DNA from: Spirosoma panaciterrae DSM 21099
GTDB lineage: Bacteria; Bacteroidota; Bacteroidia; Cytophagales; Spirosomataceae
Assembly (NCBI RefSeq): GCF_000374025.1
Contig: NZ_KB893243.1
Coordinates: 1-64,000 of the forward strand
Length of the DNA: 64,000 nt
Direction: 5' to 3'
In this document: in pieces, positions 1 through 8,783 of the stretch
How positions within the stretch are numbered: the stretch's first letter is position 1
How the letters are laid out: every line of letters starts with the position of its first letter
Translations under genes and position numbers: made by a program
Notes under the pieces: model-generated
What the model saw: only the letters and a program-made list of their open reading frames with translations
Told to the model about the DNA's origin: nothing
Databases searched by the model: none

Positions 1-236
1 CCTGGTTTAGTTTTTAGTCCTTGGAGTCCATCGGTTTTAAAGCGTTTCAGCCAACTGTTCACACTTACATGGCACATACCCACAATCTGGGCAACATCTT
101 TCGATTTACGGCCAGCCGCTTTGAGCAGGATGGCTTGGCAGCGCATCCGAAAGCTATGGCTGTTGTTAGTTTTCAGTTCACGTTCTAACTCGATCCGTTG
201 GGTATCGGTTAGACCCGGGGTGTTTACTCGGCCCAT
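1..236 (-). mobile_element. IS630-type transposase, N-terminal part (cut by window edge)
   Basis: An open frame runs from an ATG at 236 down to base 1 and is cut by the window edge; 78 codons are visible. Residues about 30-75 form a helix-turn-helix with the pattern RCQAILLKAAGRKSKDVAQ, then VGMCHVSVNSWLKRF, typical of the DNA-binding head of IS630/Tc1-like transposases and of the orfA of split elements. The DDE catalytic part would lie outside the window. No terminal inverted repeat or TA duplication could be fixed in the 120 bases upstream. Whether the copy is intact cannot be judged. Confidence 0.75.
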
Positions 237-292
237 GAGGGCAAGTTAGAAAATAATGCAAACTATTTTTCGCAGACTACTTAATTTACGAG

Positions 293-339
293 GTACGATG
301 AACGACGTATGCGCTGATTATCGGCATCGTTCATCGTAC
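293..339. terminator. Hairpin between transposase and cytochrome c gene
   Basis: Arms 293-305 and 327-339 are perfect 13-bp inverted repeats around a 21-nt loop. It lies just past the stop codon of the minus-strand cytochrome gene, so it probably terminates that transcript. There is no strong T-run. It could also mark the insertion sequence border. Confidence 0.5.
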
Positions 340-355
340 TCCGTCCAGGATTGGG

Positions 356-1336
356 TTATTTCTCTGCCAGTTGAAGCTCGGCTGTTTTTTGCGCGATGTC
401 GTGATTGATTTTCGGTACGGTTTTCAGGTACTCATAAATAGCCCCCACTTCCCGGTCCGATAAGACCATCTTAGGCTCCATAGGGTACTTGAGAATACTC
501 CCGTCGGGCCGAACGCCAAACTTCACCGCCCGGATAAACTGCTCTTTGGTATAGCGGCTTCCAATGCCCGTTTTTTCGTCGAAAGTCAGGTTGGCGGTTA
601 TTACTTTTTTTCCACCTTCGCCCACCATTTCAATACCACCGCCATAGTAGCCTTTCGTTTTTTGAGGATTTACTTTGTCCTGGTCGATCAGATCGCCAGA
701 GTGGCAGGCGTAGCAATCGCCAATGGCGTCGGCTGTATAACGGCCTAAAGCAATTGGATTGGTGCTATCCGGAAAAGCTACTACCTGACCTGTATACGGT
801 AGGGGTTTCATGATGGTATGCGCCAGTACCTTAGAGAATAGCGTAAACTCAGAACCGGGAGCTTCTTCTTTCGACGGCTGAACTGGGAACCGATCGGAGC
901 GAAGCCAGGCAATTACTGATTTGAGGTCTTCGTCGGCCATGTTCGGATACTGGGGCATAACGGGCGCATACGACCCATCGCGCCGGACACCCGTGCGCAG
1001 GAAATACATCAACTCACCATCGGTCCAGTTGCCAATTCCCTTCTCTTTGTCCTGCGTAATATTTTTGGAGTAGAGTTTACCAAACATGGCGGGTACTTCG
1101 GCCAGATGCTTGCCGGTCAGGCGATTATTTTTATCGGCATGGCACGACATGCATTGAATCTGGGCAATCACTTCGCCCCGCGCTACCCGAGCTGGTGTGC
1201 CTTCAACGGTAATTTCAGGGATAGACGGTGGATCGTACGTTGGAACGCCCACAATGGATACATAAGCGCCGAAGCCAAGCAGCGCCAGAAGGGCGCAGCC
1301 AAGTATAATGCCGACAATTTTGAGAGCTTTTTTCAT
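356..1336 (-). CDS. Di-heme cytochrome c, membrane anchored
   Basis: A 326-residue protein with two c-type heme sites, CMSCH (Cys62, Cys65, His66) and CYACH (Cys208, Cys211, His212), so two cytochrome c domains in tandem. Residues about 5-30 form one hydrophobic segment that should anchor it in the inner membrane with both hemes in the periplasm. Methionines in the MPQYPNM and YPMEPKM regions are candidate axial ligands. The reading frame extends 50 codons further upstream, but the ATG at 1336 is preferred because it places the signal-anchor at the N-terminus. The family resembles electron-transfer subunits of periplasmic dehydrogenases; no partner dehydrogenase is adjacent, so the electron donor is unknown. 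Confidence 0.85.
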   Translation of the reverse strand: MKKALKIVGIILGCALLALLGFGAYVSIVGVPTYDPPSIPEITVEGTPARVARGEVIAQIQCMSCHADKNNRLTGKHLAEVPAMFGKLYSKNITQDKEKGIGNWTDGELMYFLRTGVRRDGSYAPVMPQYPNMADEDLKSVIAWLRSDRFPVQPSKEEAPGSEFTLFSKVLAHTIMKPLPYTGQVVAFPDSTNPIALGRYTADAIGDCYACHSGDLIDQDKVNPQKTKGYYGGGIEMVGEGGKKVITANLTFDEKTGIGSRYTKEQFIRAVKFGVRPDGSILKYPMEPKMVLSDREVGAIYEYLKTVPKINHDIAQKTAELQLAEK

Positions 1337-1506
1337 TGTATTTGTCTGTTTAAAGAGGAACATGGCCGTAAAGACCAAAGCAAAACTGCTGGTAATGAGC
1401 CTATAAACCAGCCTTGTTTCGGATGAATCGGTATTCTGATGGGCTGAACTGAAAAAAGGCCATTGTGAAACGGCCTTTTCATGCACCCGAATTTTGGATC
1501 AAGGTG

Positions 1507-1917
1507 TTAGTTTACGGCAATGGTACGCGACGGTTCAGCAGTTTTGGTGTTGATGCTCATGGCATGAACACTTTTATCATTGCCCGAAACAACCTGGATC
1601 TGATAGGCGCCATCGTTCAGTTCGGCCAGGTCGAATTTTACATGGATGTTCCCTTCCTTTTTACTGATATACTTTGTCGCCAGGGTAAATCCGTCTGAAT
1701 CCAGTAACGAAATTTCCATAGCCTTACCGGGTTCCCGCTCAACCATCACATTGACTTTCGAGGATACTGCCGAGGGATAGACAGCTACTTTGTACGAATT
1801 GGTAATAGCTGTTGGGCCAACCGATACGGGGTATTTCGGTAGGTGAGGAACGTGTGCTGCAAAGGCTGACGTACTCAGCAGTACAGCAGCAAGGAGTGTT
1901 GTGGCAATTGTTTTCAT
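1507..1917 (-). CDS. Small secreted protein of unknown function
   Basis: A 136-residue protein starting with a clear signal peptide (MKTIATTLLAAVLLSTSAFA, cleavage after about residue 20). The mature part, about 115 residues, alternates short hydrophobic and polar stretches as expected for a beta-sandwich, and its VNVMVEREPGKAMEISLLD stretch resembles the fold of type IX secretion C-terminal domains and DUF3244-like proteins. It lacks the usual terminal lysine-rich end, so T9SS sorting is only a possibility. It lies alone between the cytochrome gene and the divergent LytS kinase. No firm function. Confidence 0.65.
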   Translation of the reverse strand: MKTIATTLLAAVLLSTSAFAAHVPHLPKYPVSVGPTAITNSYKVAVYPSAVSSKVNVMVEREPGKAMEISLLDSDGFTLATKYISKKEGNIHVKFDLAELNDGAYQIQVVSGNDKSVHAMSINTKTAEPSRTIAVN

Positions 1918-2182
1918 GACTTTCAGAAGTTATTTGTTGTTTATGATTCGCCGTAGCGGTTAAAAAAGAACACTGCAAAAGTATAGCGGCACAATTGGCT
2001 ACTAAACAGAGGGTTAGCCGAAGCGTCAGGATTAGGGGCTGAATTGATGAAAGTGTCTGTTCAAGTGATCGTTGCCGGTTGCCGTTCGTCTGGAGAAGTG
2101 GAAAGTAGGGTGCAAGTCGTTGACGAAAAGCCCGTATAGTATCCTTATAGGAGCTGAGGAATTTTACGGTGTTTGTTCTATA

Positions 2183-3292
2183 TTGCATGAAGTAACATCA
2201 CCCTTCTTGGAACGACTGAATGACAGGTGGATACGCTGGTTCGCTATCCCCATTTCGATTCTGCTGGCCAACCTGGTCTACCTGAAAGAGTACAACTACA
2301 ATCCGGTAGTGTACCTTAGTTGGGCCATCTTCGGTATGGTCTATGTCACTATTGTCTGGGAAATTCATGTGCGCTGGCTGTTGCTGGTTCGTAAGCGCTA
2401 CGAAGCCATTGAGCAAACTCGTCGGCGGGTCTTGTTTACGCTGGTGGGGCTGGGGGTAATCACGACTTTGTCCCAGGTATTCTTCGTTTTTCTGACCGAT
2501 GCTACACACTTTGCCCTGGTGCCCATTACGGGTAAAGTGTATCTGACGTATTTAGGCATCGGCTTTTCGACCATGCTTCTGATTGGTGGTTTTTACGAAG
2601 TGATGTACTATCTGCAACGCTATCGGCAGGCAGTTGAGGAGGCCGAAGCCGTAAAGAAGGCTGGTTTACAGAGCCAGTACGATAGCCTGAAAAATCAGGT
2701 AAATCCGCACTTTCTGTTTAATGCCCTGAACTCGCTCTCAGCACTCATTTCCGACGATAAAAAACGGGCTGGTTTATTCATCGATGAACTGGCCAGTGTG
2801 TATCGGTACATACTTCAGGCTGGGCAACGTCCATTGGTAACGGTATCAGATGAACTGGATTTTCTGACGGCTTATCGGTATCTGCTCGACACCCGTTTCA
2901 ATCGAAGCGACGGTCCTTCGACACTCGATTGGGAGATTGACATACATGAAACCTACCTGGATTGCCTGCTTCCTTCACTTACCTTGCAGACACTCATCGA
3001 AAATGCATTGCGCCATAATAGTTTGCTGGTCGAGCAGCCTTTACGAATCTGTATCTATACATCGGACGACGGCATGCTGATTGTGCGTAATACGATTCTA
3101 CGGAAAAAAATGGCTGTTAACGTCCAGCAGCAGGGAGGTGGGTTGGCAACGCTGGCTATTCGCTTTGAGTCGTTTGGACTGGCCCGACCGCTTATCGACG
3201 ATGATGGTCATTTCTTTACCGTCCAGCTGGCACTCGCCCAAAAAGAACAGGTCGATATTCATTCACGGATTGCTAAACCCGTTGTGTCTTGA
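2183..3292 (+). CDS. LytS-type sensor histidine kinase (first of a tandem pair)
   Basis: A membrane histidine kinase of the LytS/YehU class (His_kinase, PF06580). About four hydrophobic segments fill the first 150 residues. A short helical linker leads to the phospho-acceptor motif NPHFLFNALNSLS and then to an ATPase domain with N-box ENALRHN and a glycine-rich QGGGLATLAIRF lid region. No ATG precedes the first membrane segment in frame; the frame opens at a TTG at 2072, but the TTG at 2183 is preferred because residues before it look non-coding. The stop overlaps the start of the next kinase, so the two are co-translated. Likely partner: the LytTR regulator at 4457. Confidence 0.8.
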   Translation: MHEVTSPFLERLNDRWIRWFAIPISILLANLVYLKEYNYNPVVYLSWAIFGMVYVTIVWEIHVRWLLLVRKRYEAIEQTRRRVLFTLVGLGVITTLSQVFFVFLTDATHFALVPITGKVYLTYLGIGFSTMLLIGGFYEVMYYLQRYRQAVEEAEAVKKAGLQSQYDSLKNQVNPHFLFNALNSLSALISDDKKRAGLFIDELASVYRYILQAGQRPLVTVSDELDFLTAYRYLLDTRFNRSDGPSTLDWEIDIHETYLDCLLPSLTLQTLIENALRHNSLLVEQPLRICIYTSDDGMLIVRNTILRKKMAVNVQQQGGGLATLAIRFESFGLARPLIDDDGHFFTVQLALAQKEQVDIHSRIAKPVVS

Positions 3293-4326
3293 AACTGCCT
3301 CACTACACCAAACAGGATATTACCATGCAGTGGATTGTGCTGCCTGTTTTCATAGTCATTGAAAACAGCCTGCTTTTGGGGAGCCAGTACTGGCACAACT
3401 GGCGCATTTTTTGGGTCACATCGCTGATTATGTTGTTGTTTATTTACCCGCACTGGTATGTCAACAATCTGATTACGTTGCAATCACACCGGATGTTTCC
3501 AAACAATCGGCAGTTTGTTCGGCGGTTCATTCCGAATTTACTGTTGCTGGCACTCAATTCTAGTTTGTTTACAGCCGCAGCCTGGTGGGCCTTCGGCCAG
3601 GTGGGTTTGCCCAACTATGAACCCCAACTCGAACGACTAGGCTATGGGCTGTTGTTTGTTGTATTAACCGTTTTGATTGTCTCGTTTGTTTACGAGAGTA
3701 TCAATGCGTTTGAAGAGTGGGAGAAGACCATCATCGAAACGGAGCAACTCAAAAAGGCCAACCTACAGCGCAAGTTTGAGAGCCTGAAAAGCCAGATCAA
3801 TCCCCATTTTTTATTCAATAGTCTGAACACACTCTCTTCGCTGGTTGAAGAAGACGCCGAAAGGGCCGAGTTGTTTGTCGAAGAAATGAGCAGTGTATAC
3901 CGGTATCTGCTCCGGAGCAATGAATCACAGTTAGTACCTCTGTCGGCAGAGATGCAGTTTGCCCGGTCGTATTTCCATTTGCTCCGTACGCGTTATGGCG
4001 ATCATATTCGGTTGGAACACACCGTTGATAATCGATTTGCTGACTACCAGTTACCGCCACTCACCTTGCAATTGCTGCTCGAAAATGCCGTAAAGCATAA
4101 CAGCATATTGCCCGAACAGCCGCTCCATATTCGTATTGAAACCCGGCCTGATGCGCGGCTGGTCATTCGGAACAACATCCAGCGACGGAGCAGCCGGGTT
4201 GTGTCACATCAGGTTGGGCTATCGAACATCGCTACGCAGTATCGACTGCTGGGTGAGGGCGATATTAACGTGCAGGACGACGATCGTTTTTTTACCGTGA
4301 CCTTACCATTGATTCGACAGAGCTAA
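3289..4326 (+). CDS. LytS-type sensor histidine kinase (second of a tandem pair)
   Basis: A 345-residue paralogue of the upstream kinase. Four hydrophobic segments in residues about 14-140 are followed by a helical linker, the phospho-acceptor motif NPHFLFNSLNTLSSL, the N-box ENAVKHN and a G-box-like VGLSNIATQYRLLG. Translation probably begins at the TTG at 3289, which overlaps the preceding TGA as TTGA; an ATG at 3325 is the alternative. All residues needed for autophosphorylation appear present in both copies, so this looks like a duplicated sensor feeding one regulator, not a dead copy. The stimulus is unknown. Confidence 0.83.
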   Translation: MKLPHYTKQDITMQWIVLPVFIVIENSLLLGSQYWHNWRIFWVTSLIMLLFIYPHWYVNNLITLQSHRMFPNNRQFVRRFIPNLLLLALNSSLFTAAAWWAFGQVGLPNYEPQLERLGYGLLFVVLTVLIVSFVYESINAFEEWEKTIIETEQLKKANLQRKFESLKSQINPHFLFNSLNTLSSLVEEDAERAELFVEEMSSVYRYLLRSNESQLVPLSAEMQFARSYFHLLRTRYGDHIRLEHTVDNRFADYQLPPLTLQLLLENAVKHNSILPEQPLHIRIETRPDARLVIRNNIQRRSSRVVSHQVGLSNIATQYRLLGEGDINVQDDDRFFTVTLPLIRQS

Positions 4327-4456
4327 CGGTTCATGACAGGTTCGTACCGTTTCGAACATCGATTTGCTGGTTTAGCGCCAAAGCAGGTTGCAGATTCGGT
4401 AGTTCGAATCGTATTTTTATTCTCCCAAATACCAATCATCTTAACTCTTTTAACCA

Positions 4457-5269
4457 ATGAACGTACTGCTGATTGAAGACGAGGAATTAGCCGTTCGCAA
4501 ACTCACCAAATTATTGCAGGACGTAGACCCAACCATTACCATTGTGGGCACCGAAGCCAGTGTTCGGTCGTCGGTGGCATGGCTCAATGCCAATGGCCCT
4601 GGTCAGCCGCTGGCGCCCGATCTGATTTTGATGGATATTGAGCTGGCCGATGGGCAAAGCTTCGAGATTTTCGAGCAGACCACCGTCAGCGCCCCCGTTA
4701 TCTTTACGACATCCTATGATGAGTATGCGCTTAAAGCATTCAAAGTCAATAGTATAGATTACTTGCTGAAGCCGATCAAACGGCATGAGCTGGAAGCCAG
4801 CCTGACCAAATACCGACGTACGAAAGGCGGCACCGCCAATGAGTCGGGTGAAGCCAAAAACAACCACTTAGGTACGGTCGATATTGATGCACTGGTTCAG
4901 CAACTTCGCCAGCAGATTCAACCCAGCGATTACCGACGTCGGTTTCTGGTGAAGCACTTGCAGCAATGGGTACCCGTAGAGGTCAGCGACATTGCCTATT
5001 TCTACTCGGAAGAAGGGGTGAGCTTGTTCCGCACCACAACCAATCAGAAGTTTTCGCTGGATTATCCGCTCGATGAACTCGAAAATATGCTCGATCCGTC
5101 GCAGTTTTTCCGCGCCAACCGGCAGTTTATCGTCCACATCAACACCGTCCAGCAGATTCATCCGTATTTCAACAACAAGCTCAAACTGACCCTCAAACCC
5201 GCCACCGACGATGAAGTGCTGGTGAGCCGCGAACGGGCTACGGAGTTTAAGAAATGGATGGGGAAATAG
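4457..5269 (+). CDS. LytTR response regulator
   Basis: A 270-residue two-domain regulator. The receiver domain (about 1-125) has the acidic pair at IEDEE, phospho-acceptor Asp60 in LILMDIE, the switch Thr/Ser in FTTSYDEYA and Lys in YLLKPIKR. A 30-residue linker leads to a LytTR DNA-binding domain (about 160-268) with the typical FRANRQFIVHINTVQ pattern. It follows the two LytS kinases by 130 bases on the same strand and is their likely output. LytTR proteins bind direct repeats upstream of target genes; the target here is not evident. Confidence 0.9.
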   Translation: MNVLLIEDEELAVRKLTKLLQDVDPTITIVGTEASVRSSVAWLNANGPGQPLAPDLILMDIELADGQSFEIFEQTTVSAPVIFTTSYDEYALKAFKVNSIDYLLKPIKRHELEASLTKYRRTKGGTANESGEAKNNHLGTVDIDALVQQLRQQIQPSDYRRRFLVKHLQQWVPVEVSDIAYFYSEEGVSLFRTTTNQKFSLDYPLDELENMLDPSQFFRANRQFIVHINTVQQIHPYFNNKLKLTLKPATDDEVLVSRERATEFKKWMGK

Positions 5270-5328
5270 CGTAGCTACGGTAGATTTCGTTGCTGGTTGC
5301 CTTCGCATACCAGTATTTCTAAATCTGT

Positions 5329-5817
5329 ATGAAAAAGCTTTATTTCCTTTTCTGTCTTCTGGCGACGCTTACTGTTCAGGCCCAAACTAGTAAAACTGGC
5401 TCGCTAGCCGATGTCGCCTTTATGGAAGGCCGCTGGCAGGGTACGTTCAACGGAGGCCCTATTGAGGCCGCCTGGATTGCGCCCGTTGGCGACAATCTGT
5501 CGGGCTTCATGCGTATGATGAAAGACAATAAGGTGACGATGTACGAAATGTTGATCTTTGAACAAACCAGCGAAGGCCCCATTGTCCTCGTTAAGCATTT
5601 TAAGCCGGGCCTGATCGGTCAGGAAGAAAAAGATAAATCAGATCGCTATCGGTTCATTGAGGCCAGCCCAAACCGGGCTTTGTTTGAGAAAGAAGACGGC
5701 TCCATTCGCATCATTTACGAAAAACGCGGAGCCAACCAGTTGGTCATTCAACGCGGTCAACCCAAAGATGGCAATTGGGCGTTCAGCGACCTGTTTGTCT
5801 TCAAACGCGTCAACTAG
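5329..5817 (+). CDS. Secreted DUF6265-like protein
   Basis: A 162-residue protein with a signal peptide ending at VQAQ (residues 1-19). The mature region begins with the pattern LADVAFMEGRWQG, followed by EAAWIAPVGDNLSGFMRM, which matches the DUF6265 family of small lipocalin-like beta-barrel proteins in Bacteroidota and Proteobacteria. No catalytic residues are known for the family. It lies 59 bases after the LytTR gene and could be read through from it. Function unknown. Confidence 0.75.
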   Translation: MKKLYFLFCLLATLTVQAQTSKTGSLADVAFMEGRWQGTFNGGPIEAAWIAPVGDNLSGFMRMMKDNKVTMYEMLIFEQTSEGPIVLVKHFKPGLIGQEEKDKSDRYRFIEASPNRALFEKEDGSIRIIYEKRGANQLVIQRGQPKDGNWAFSDLFVFKRVN

Positions 5818-5825
5818 ATCGTTTT

Positions 5826-5888
5826 AACAGAGCGACGCGGAGTACACAGAGATCGATCTATTCTCTGTGTACTCCGCGTCGCTCTGTT
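5826..5888. terminator. Long perfect hairpin at convergent gene ends
   Basis: Arms 5826-5852 and 5862-5888 are perfect 27-bp inverted repeats with a 9-nt loop. It sits between the convergent genes ending at 5817 and 5897 and should act as a bidirectional terminator. The stem is much longer than ordinary intrinsic terminators and there is no long T-run. Confidence 0.75.
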
Positions 5889-5896
5889 ACTCCAAC

Positions 5897-6544
5897 TTAA
5901 TTTCGAACGAATGAATACGATTTGTTAGGGTCTAGCAGCGGATGGGGGCCTTTCAGTCCGTTGTCGCCAATCGTAAGGGTCAGATTTTCGAAGAAAACGT
6001 CCATCATCCAGGGTTCAAACCGGAATTCGAAATCATTATGCTCGTGGTGAGTGACCTGGAAAATCGAGTAGCGTTCGGGGCAAAACTCAAACTGAAGCAT
6101 AAGCGCGTCAACAGGATGTTTGCTAAAACGCACCTGTCCAGTGTTGTTGGTGGTGCCCTGTTCAATATCGGCCCCATGTTTAACCCCAACCAATATGTAG
6201 TTCAGCAGTTGCTTATTGGTATCCACAATGCGGATGGTCAACTGATTGCCGGGAACGGTTCGGCTTTTTACCAGGGCAAAATCTTTGTCGGGTTTTGGGC
6301 GACTGTTCAGGATGATCTGGTCACCCTGTAGTTTCCAGGTACCCTTTCCCATACGGTCGAGGGCACCATAGGCGAAGAAAAATTCAAAGGTAGAATCCGG
6401 GTTTAGTTTGATCCCCGATCCAACTTCACGGACGCCTGTGAGGTAATATTCTCCGGCGATCGATCTGGGTGTTTTCTGGGCAATGGATTGAGTCATAATC
6501 AGGGCGGCTACCAATCCGAAGACTGGGGTATGAAAGGCGTTCAT
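5897..6544 (-). CDS. Secreted protein of unknown function
   Basis: A 215-residue protein with a signal peptide ending near SIAQ (about residue 22). The mature part starts with IAGEYYLTGVREVGSGIKL, and the stretch STFEFFFAYGALDRMGKGTWKLQGDQIIL looks like the beta-strands of a lipocalin-like or copper-resistance NlpE-like barrel that reports steady-state function in many hypothetical proteins. No enzyme motif is visible. It is a single gene convergent with the DUF6265-like gene, with the long hairpin at 5826-5888 between them. Confidence 0.65.
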   Translation of the reverse strand: MNAFHTPVFGLVAALIMTQSIAQKTPRSIAGEYYLTGVREVGSGIKLNPDSTFEFFFAYGALDRMGKGTWKLQGDQIILNSRPKPDKDFALVKSRTVPGNQLTIRIVDTNKQLLNYILVGVKHGADIEQGTTNNTGQVRFSKHPVDALMLQFEFCPERYSIFQVTHHEHNDFEFRFEPWMMDVFFENLTLTIGDNGLKGPHPLLDPNKSYSFVRN

Positions 6545-6680
6545 GTATTTGATGTCTTGCCCAAAACTACATGAATGGATGCCCTGATAGCCAGCGCCAA
6601 TTGGTAACAGGAGCCGAAAAGTGAATAGCAGGAGTAGCTCAAAGCCTGATTAACACGCTACTTACTTTAGGAGCAGGTTG

Positions 6681-7511
6681 TCATTTCGGCAACTGACTGA
6701 TTGGCCGAATCTGAATGTTTCGATAATATACTTCAGCACCTTCTGACTGAATCTGAATCTTACCCTTTGTGAGCGGGACGGTTTCACCATTGACGATATG
6801 CCGCGTATGGGTCAGCATTAGGTTGACTTTGCCATTAATTACGTGCAGGCAGGTATCGCCAACGCAATACAGCTCAACGACATTCCATTGGCCTGATGGT
6901 TTTTCGGTATCAGGGTTTTTTACACAGGTGCGGCCAATAGGCGTTTTATCCTGAAAGGTTAGGGGAGTCGCTCCAGGTTGATAGATATATTTCCCTTTGT
7001 CGTTCTTGACGGCAGAAATATCGGCCAGCACATTCATTACGCCCCAATAGTCGCCACAATCGCCCTCCTGAATCTGTAACTCAAACGACTCCATCCAAAG
7101 CATAGGCGTTCCGTGTGCACCAACGCTATGGTAGAGCAATCCGCTGTCGCGCGGCTGATCAAGTTTGGGTGGCCATTTTTGAGTGCCCCATTTAAATTCG
7201 GCCCGGAAGTGATAATTCTCAAAATCGGCCCGTGTATTGATACCTCCGAAGGTTTCGCCAGAAATCCGTAAAGCAGGCTTTCCATCGACTGTCACGACCG
7301 AGAAAACGTGGTTTGGATCATTGTTTAAGCCAATCGGAGCGGGCTTAGGCATTTGTCTATCGGCCGAGTAAGGACTGTCGAGGTAGGTTTCCCAACCACT
7401 CAGGTCTTTGCCATTGAACAACGACTGCCAGCCCGTTGCTTTAGCCTGACGTTGACCAAGAGTTGGGCTGGCAAGCAGACCCAGGCAAGATACCAGAATA
7501 AGTACTTTCAT
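6681..7511 (-). CDS. DUF1080 protein, 3-keto-disaccharide hydrolase type
   Basis: A 276-residue secreted protein: signal peptide to about residue 19 (cleavage after LGQ), then one DUF1080 domain starting at WQSLFNGKDLSGWETY, the family hallmark, and ending with strands such as GKIQIQSEGAEVYYRNIQI. The family has a concanavalin-like jelly-roll fold; characterised members hydrolyse 3-keto-glycosides made by periplasmic sugar 3-dehydrogenases. A second, shorter DUF1080 gene lies at 8784, with sugar-lactonase-like genes at 7597 and 9469, so the block is plausibly devoted to oxidised-sugar breakdown. Substrate unknown. Confidence 0.85.
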   Translation of the reverse strand: MKVLILVSCLGLLASPTLGQRQAKATGWQSLFNGKDLSGWETYLDSPYSADRQMPKPAPIGLNNDPNHVFSVVTVDGKPALRISGETFGGINTRADFENYHFRAEFKWGTQKWPPKLDQPRDSGLLYHSVGAHGTPMLWMESFELQIQEGDCGDYWGVMNVLADISAVKNDKGKYIYQPGATPLTFQDKTPIGRTCVKNPDTEKPSGQWNVVELYCVGDTCLHVINGKVNLMLTHTRHIVNGETVPLTKGKIQIQSEGAEVYYRNIQIRPISQLPK

Positions 7512-7596
7512 TGAATGAAGCGGTTTAGCTTGGAAAGGTCGTATAACAATTCAGCGAACAGACGGTTAAGTCGCGATATATGATTTACTCAACATT

Positions 7597-8694
7597 ATGA
7601 AACAGTCTTTGATCGTGGTTCTACTCGGCCTTTGTTTGGCTGCTGGTTGTCAGAAGAAAGAAAATGCAAAAGGGGTTGATACGGGAAATCTGGATAGTGC
7701 CAAAGAAGACGTATCGACCGTGGGTAACCCAAAACTATTGTACACGCTTCCTGACAAGTACAATACGCCCGATGGCATGGCCCTGGCACCCGATGGTTCT
7801 ATTTATCTGTCGGTGCCGAACCTTGCCGATAATAGCTATCCTGGGGTTATTGTAAAATTCGCCAGCGACTCGGTTCAGTTTTTTACCAGTTTACCTGCCC
7901 ATCCCGACACAAAACATGCCTGTCCGATGGATTTGGCATTCGGTCCCGATGGGAATTTGTATTATGCTGACAATCAGTACGAAAATGATAAAGACTATAA
8001 GTCGCGGCTGATGCGGATTCGGATAAAGAATGGTCAGGTCGTTGGAATTGACCCCGTCGTTACCGGATTTGGTTTGTCAAACGCCGTAGTCTGGAAAGGG
8101 AATACGATTTACGTGACCGACAGCCAGTGGGATATGCCCGACAACGACAAAGGCAGTGCCGTTTTCCATTTTACACTCGACGAACTGACGAAAGGGCTTG
8201 TTACTTTAAAGCCTAAAACGATGGACCCCCACATTCTGGCTACGTTTACTACGCAAGTTAACGAAACGGGGGTAGACAATGGAGCCGATGGGCTGGATTA
8301 CGACAGTAAAGGAGCTTTTTATACGGGTTCATTCGGCGATGGAACGCTTTACAAACTGACGTTGAAGCCCGACGGCTCTCTGGCGTCGAAGGAAGTAGTG
8401 AATACCGATCAAAAAATTGCCTGTGTGGATGGGTTGATCATCGACCGGAAAACGGATAAAATATACCTGTGCAATTCTCGGATGAACGCCATCATGACCG
8501 TTGCGCCCGATGGTAAGGTGAGTACACTCGTGCAGAATGGCGATACGGAAGGTGAAAACGGTAAAATTGACCAGCCTGCTGAGGTTCTTTTGAAAGGAAA
8601 TCGGCTCTACATTACGGACTATGATAAGCCCGAAAAGAAATTCGTTAACACGAAAGCCGATAAAGTACATACCATGTCGTATGTAGACTTGTAA
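7597..8694 (+). CDS. SMP-30/gluconolactonase-like lipoprotein
   Basis: A 365-residue protein with a lipoprotein signal (lipobox LAAGC, Cys18), so anchored to a membrane. The mature part is a six-bladed beta-propeller of the SMP-30/gluconolactonase/LRE type, with repeated blade motifs such as PDGMALAPDGSIYLS, MDLAFGPDGNLYYADN and VDGLIIDRKTDKIYLCNS. Family members hydrolyse sugar lactones with a divalent metal in the central channel. It is divergent from the DUF1080 gene at 6681 and convergent with the one at 8784; together with the lactonase at 9469 this suggests a shared sugar pathway. The exact reaction is not proven. Confidence 0.75.
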   Translation: MKQSLIVVLLGLCLAAGCQKKENAKGVDTGNLDSAKEDVSTVGNPKLLYTLPDKYNTPDGMALAPDGSIYLSVPNLADNSYPGVIVKFASDSVQFFTSLPAHPDTKHACPMDLAFGPDGNLYYADNQYENDKDYKSRLMRIRIKNGQVVGIDPVVTGFGLSNAVVWKGNTIYVTDSQWDMPDNDKGSAVFHFTLDELTKGLVTLKPKTMDPHILATFTTQVNETGVDNGADGLDYDSKGAFYTGSFGDGTLYKLTLKPDGSLASKEVVNTDQKIACVDGLIIDRKTDKIYLCNSRMNAIMTVAPDGKVSTLVQNGDTEGENGKIDQPAEVLLKGNRLYITDYDKPEKKFVNTKADKVHTMSYVDL

Positions 8695-8702
8695 CGAGCT
8701 GG

Positions 8703-8775
8703 TGTGGCATACCGACCTCTGGTCCGCATAGGTAATCCTTTATGGACTATGCGGACCAGAGGTCGGTATGCCACA
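8703..8775. terminator. Long perfect hairpin at convergent gene ends
   Basis: Arms 8703-8731 and 8747-8775 are perfect 29-bp inverted repeats with a 15-nt loop, between the convergent genes ending at 8694 and 8784. Presumed bidirectional terminator. No flanking T-run, so termination would depend on the stem. Confidence 0.75.
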
Positions 8776-8783
8776 TTAGTGTA

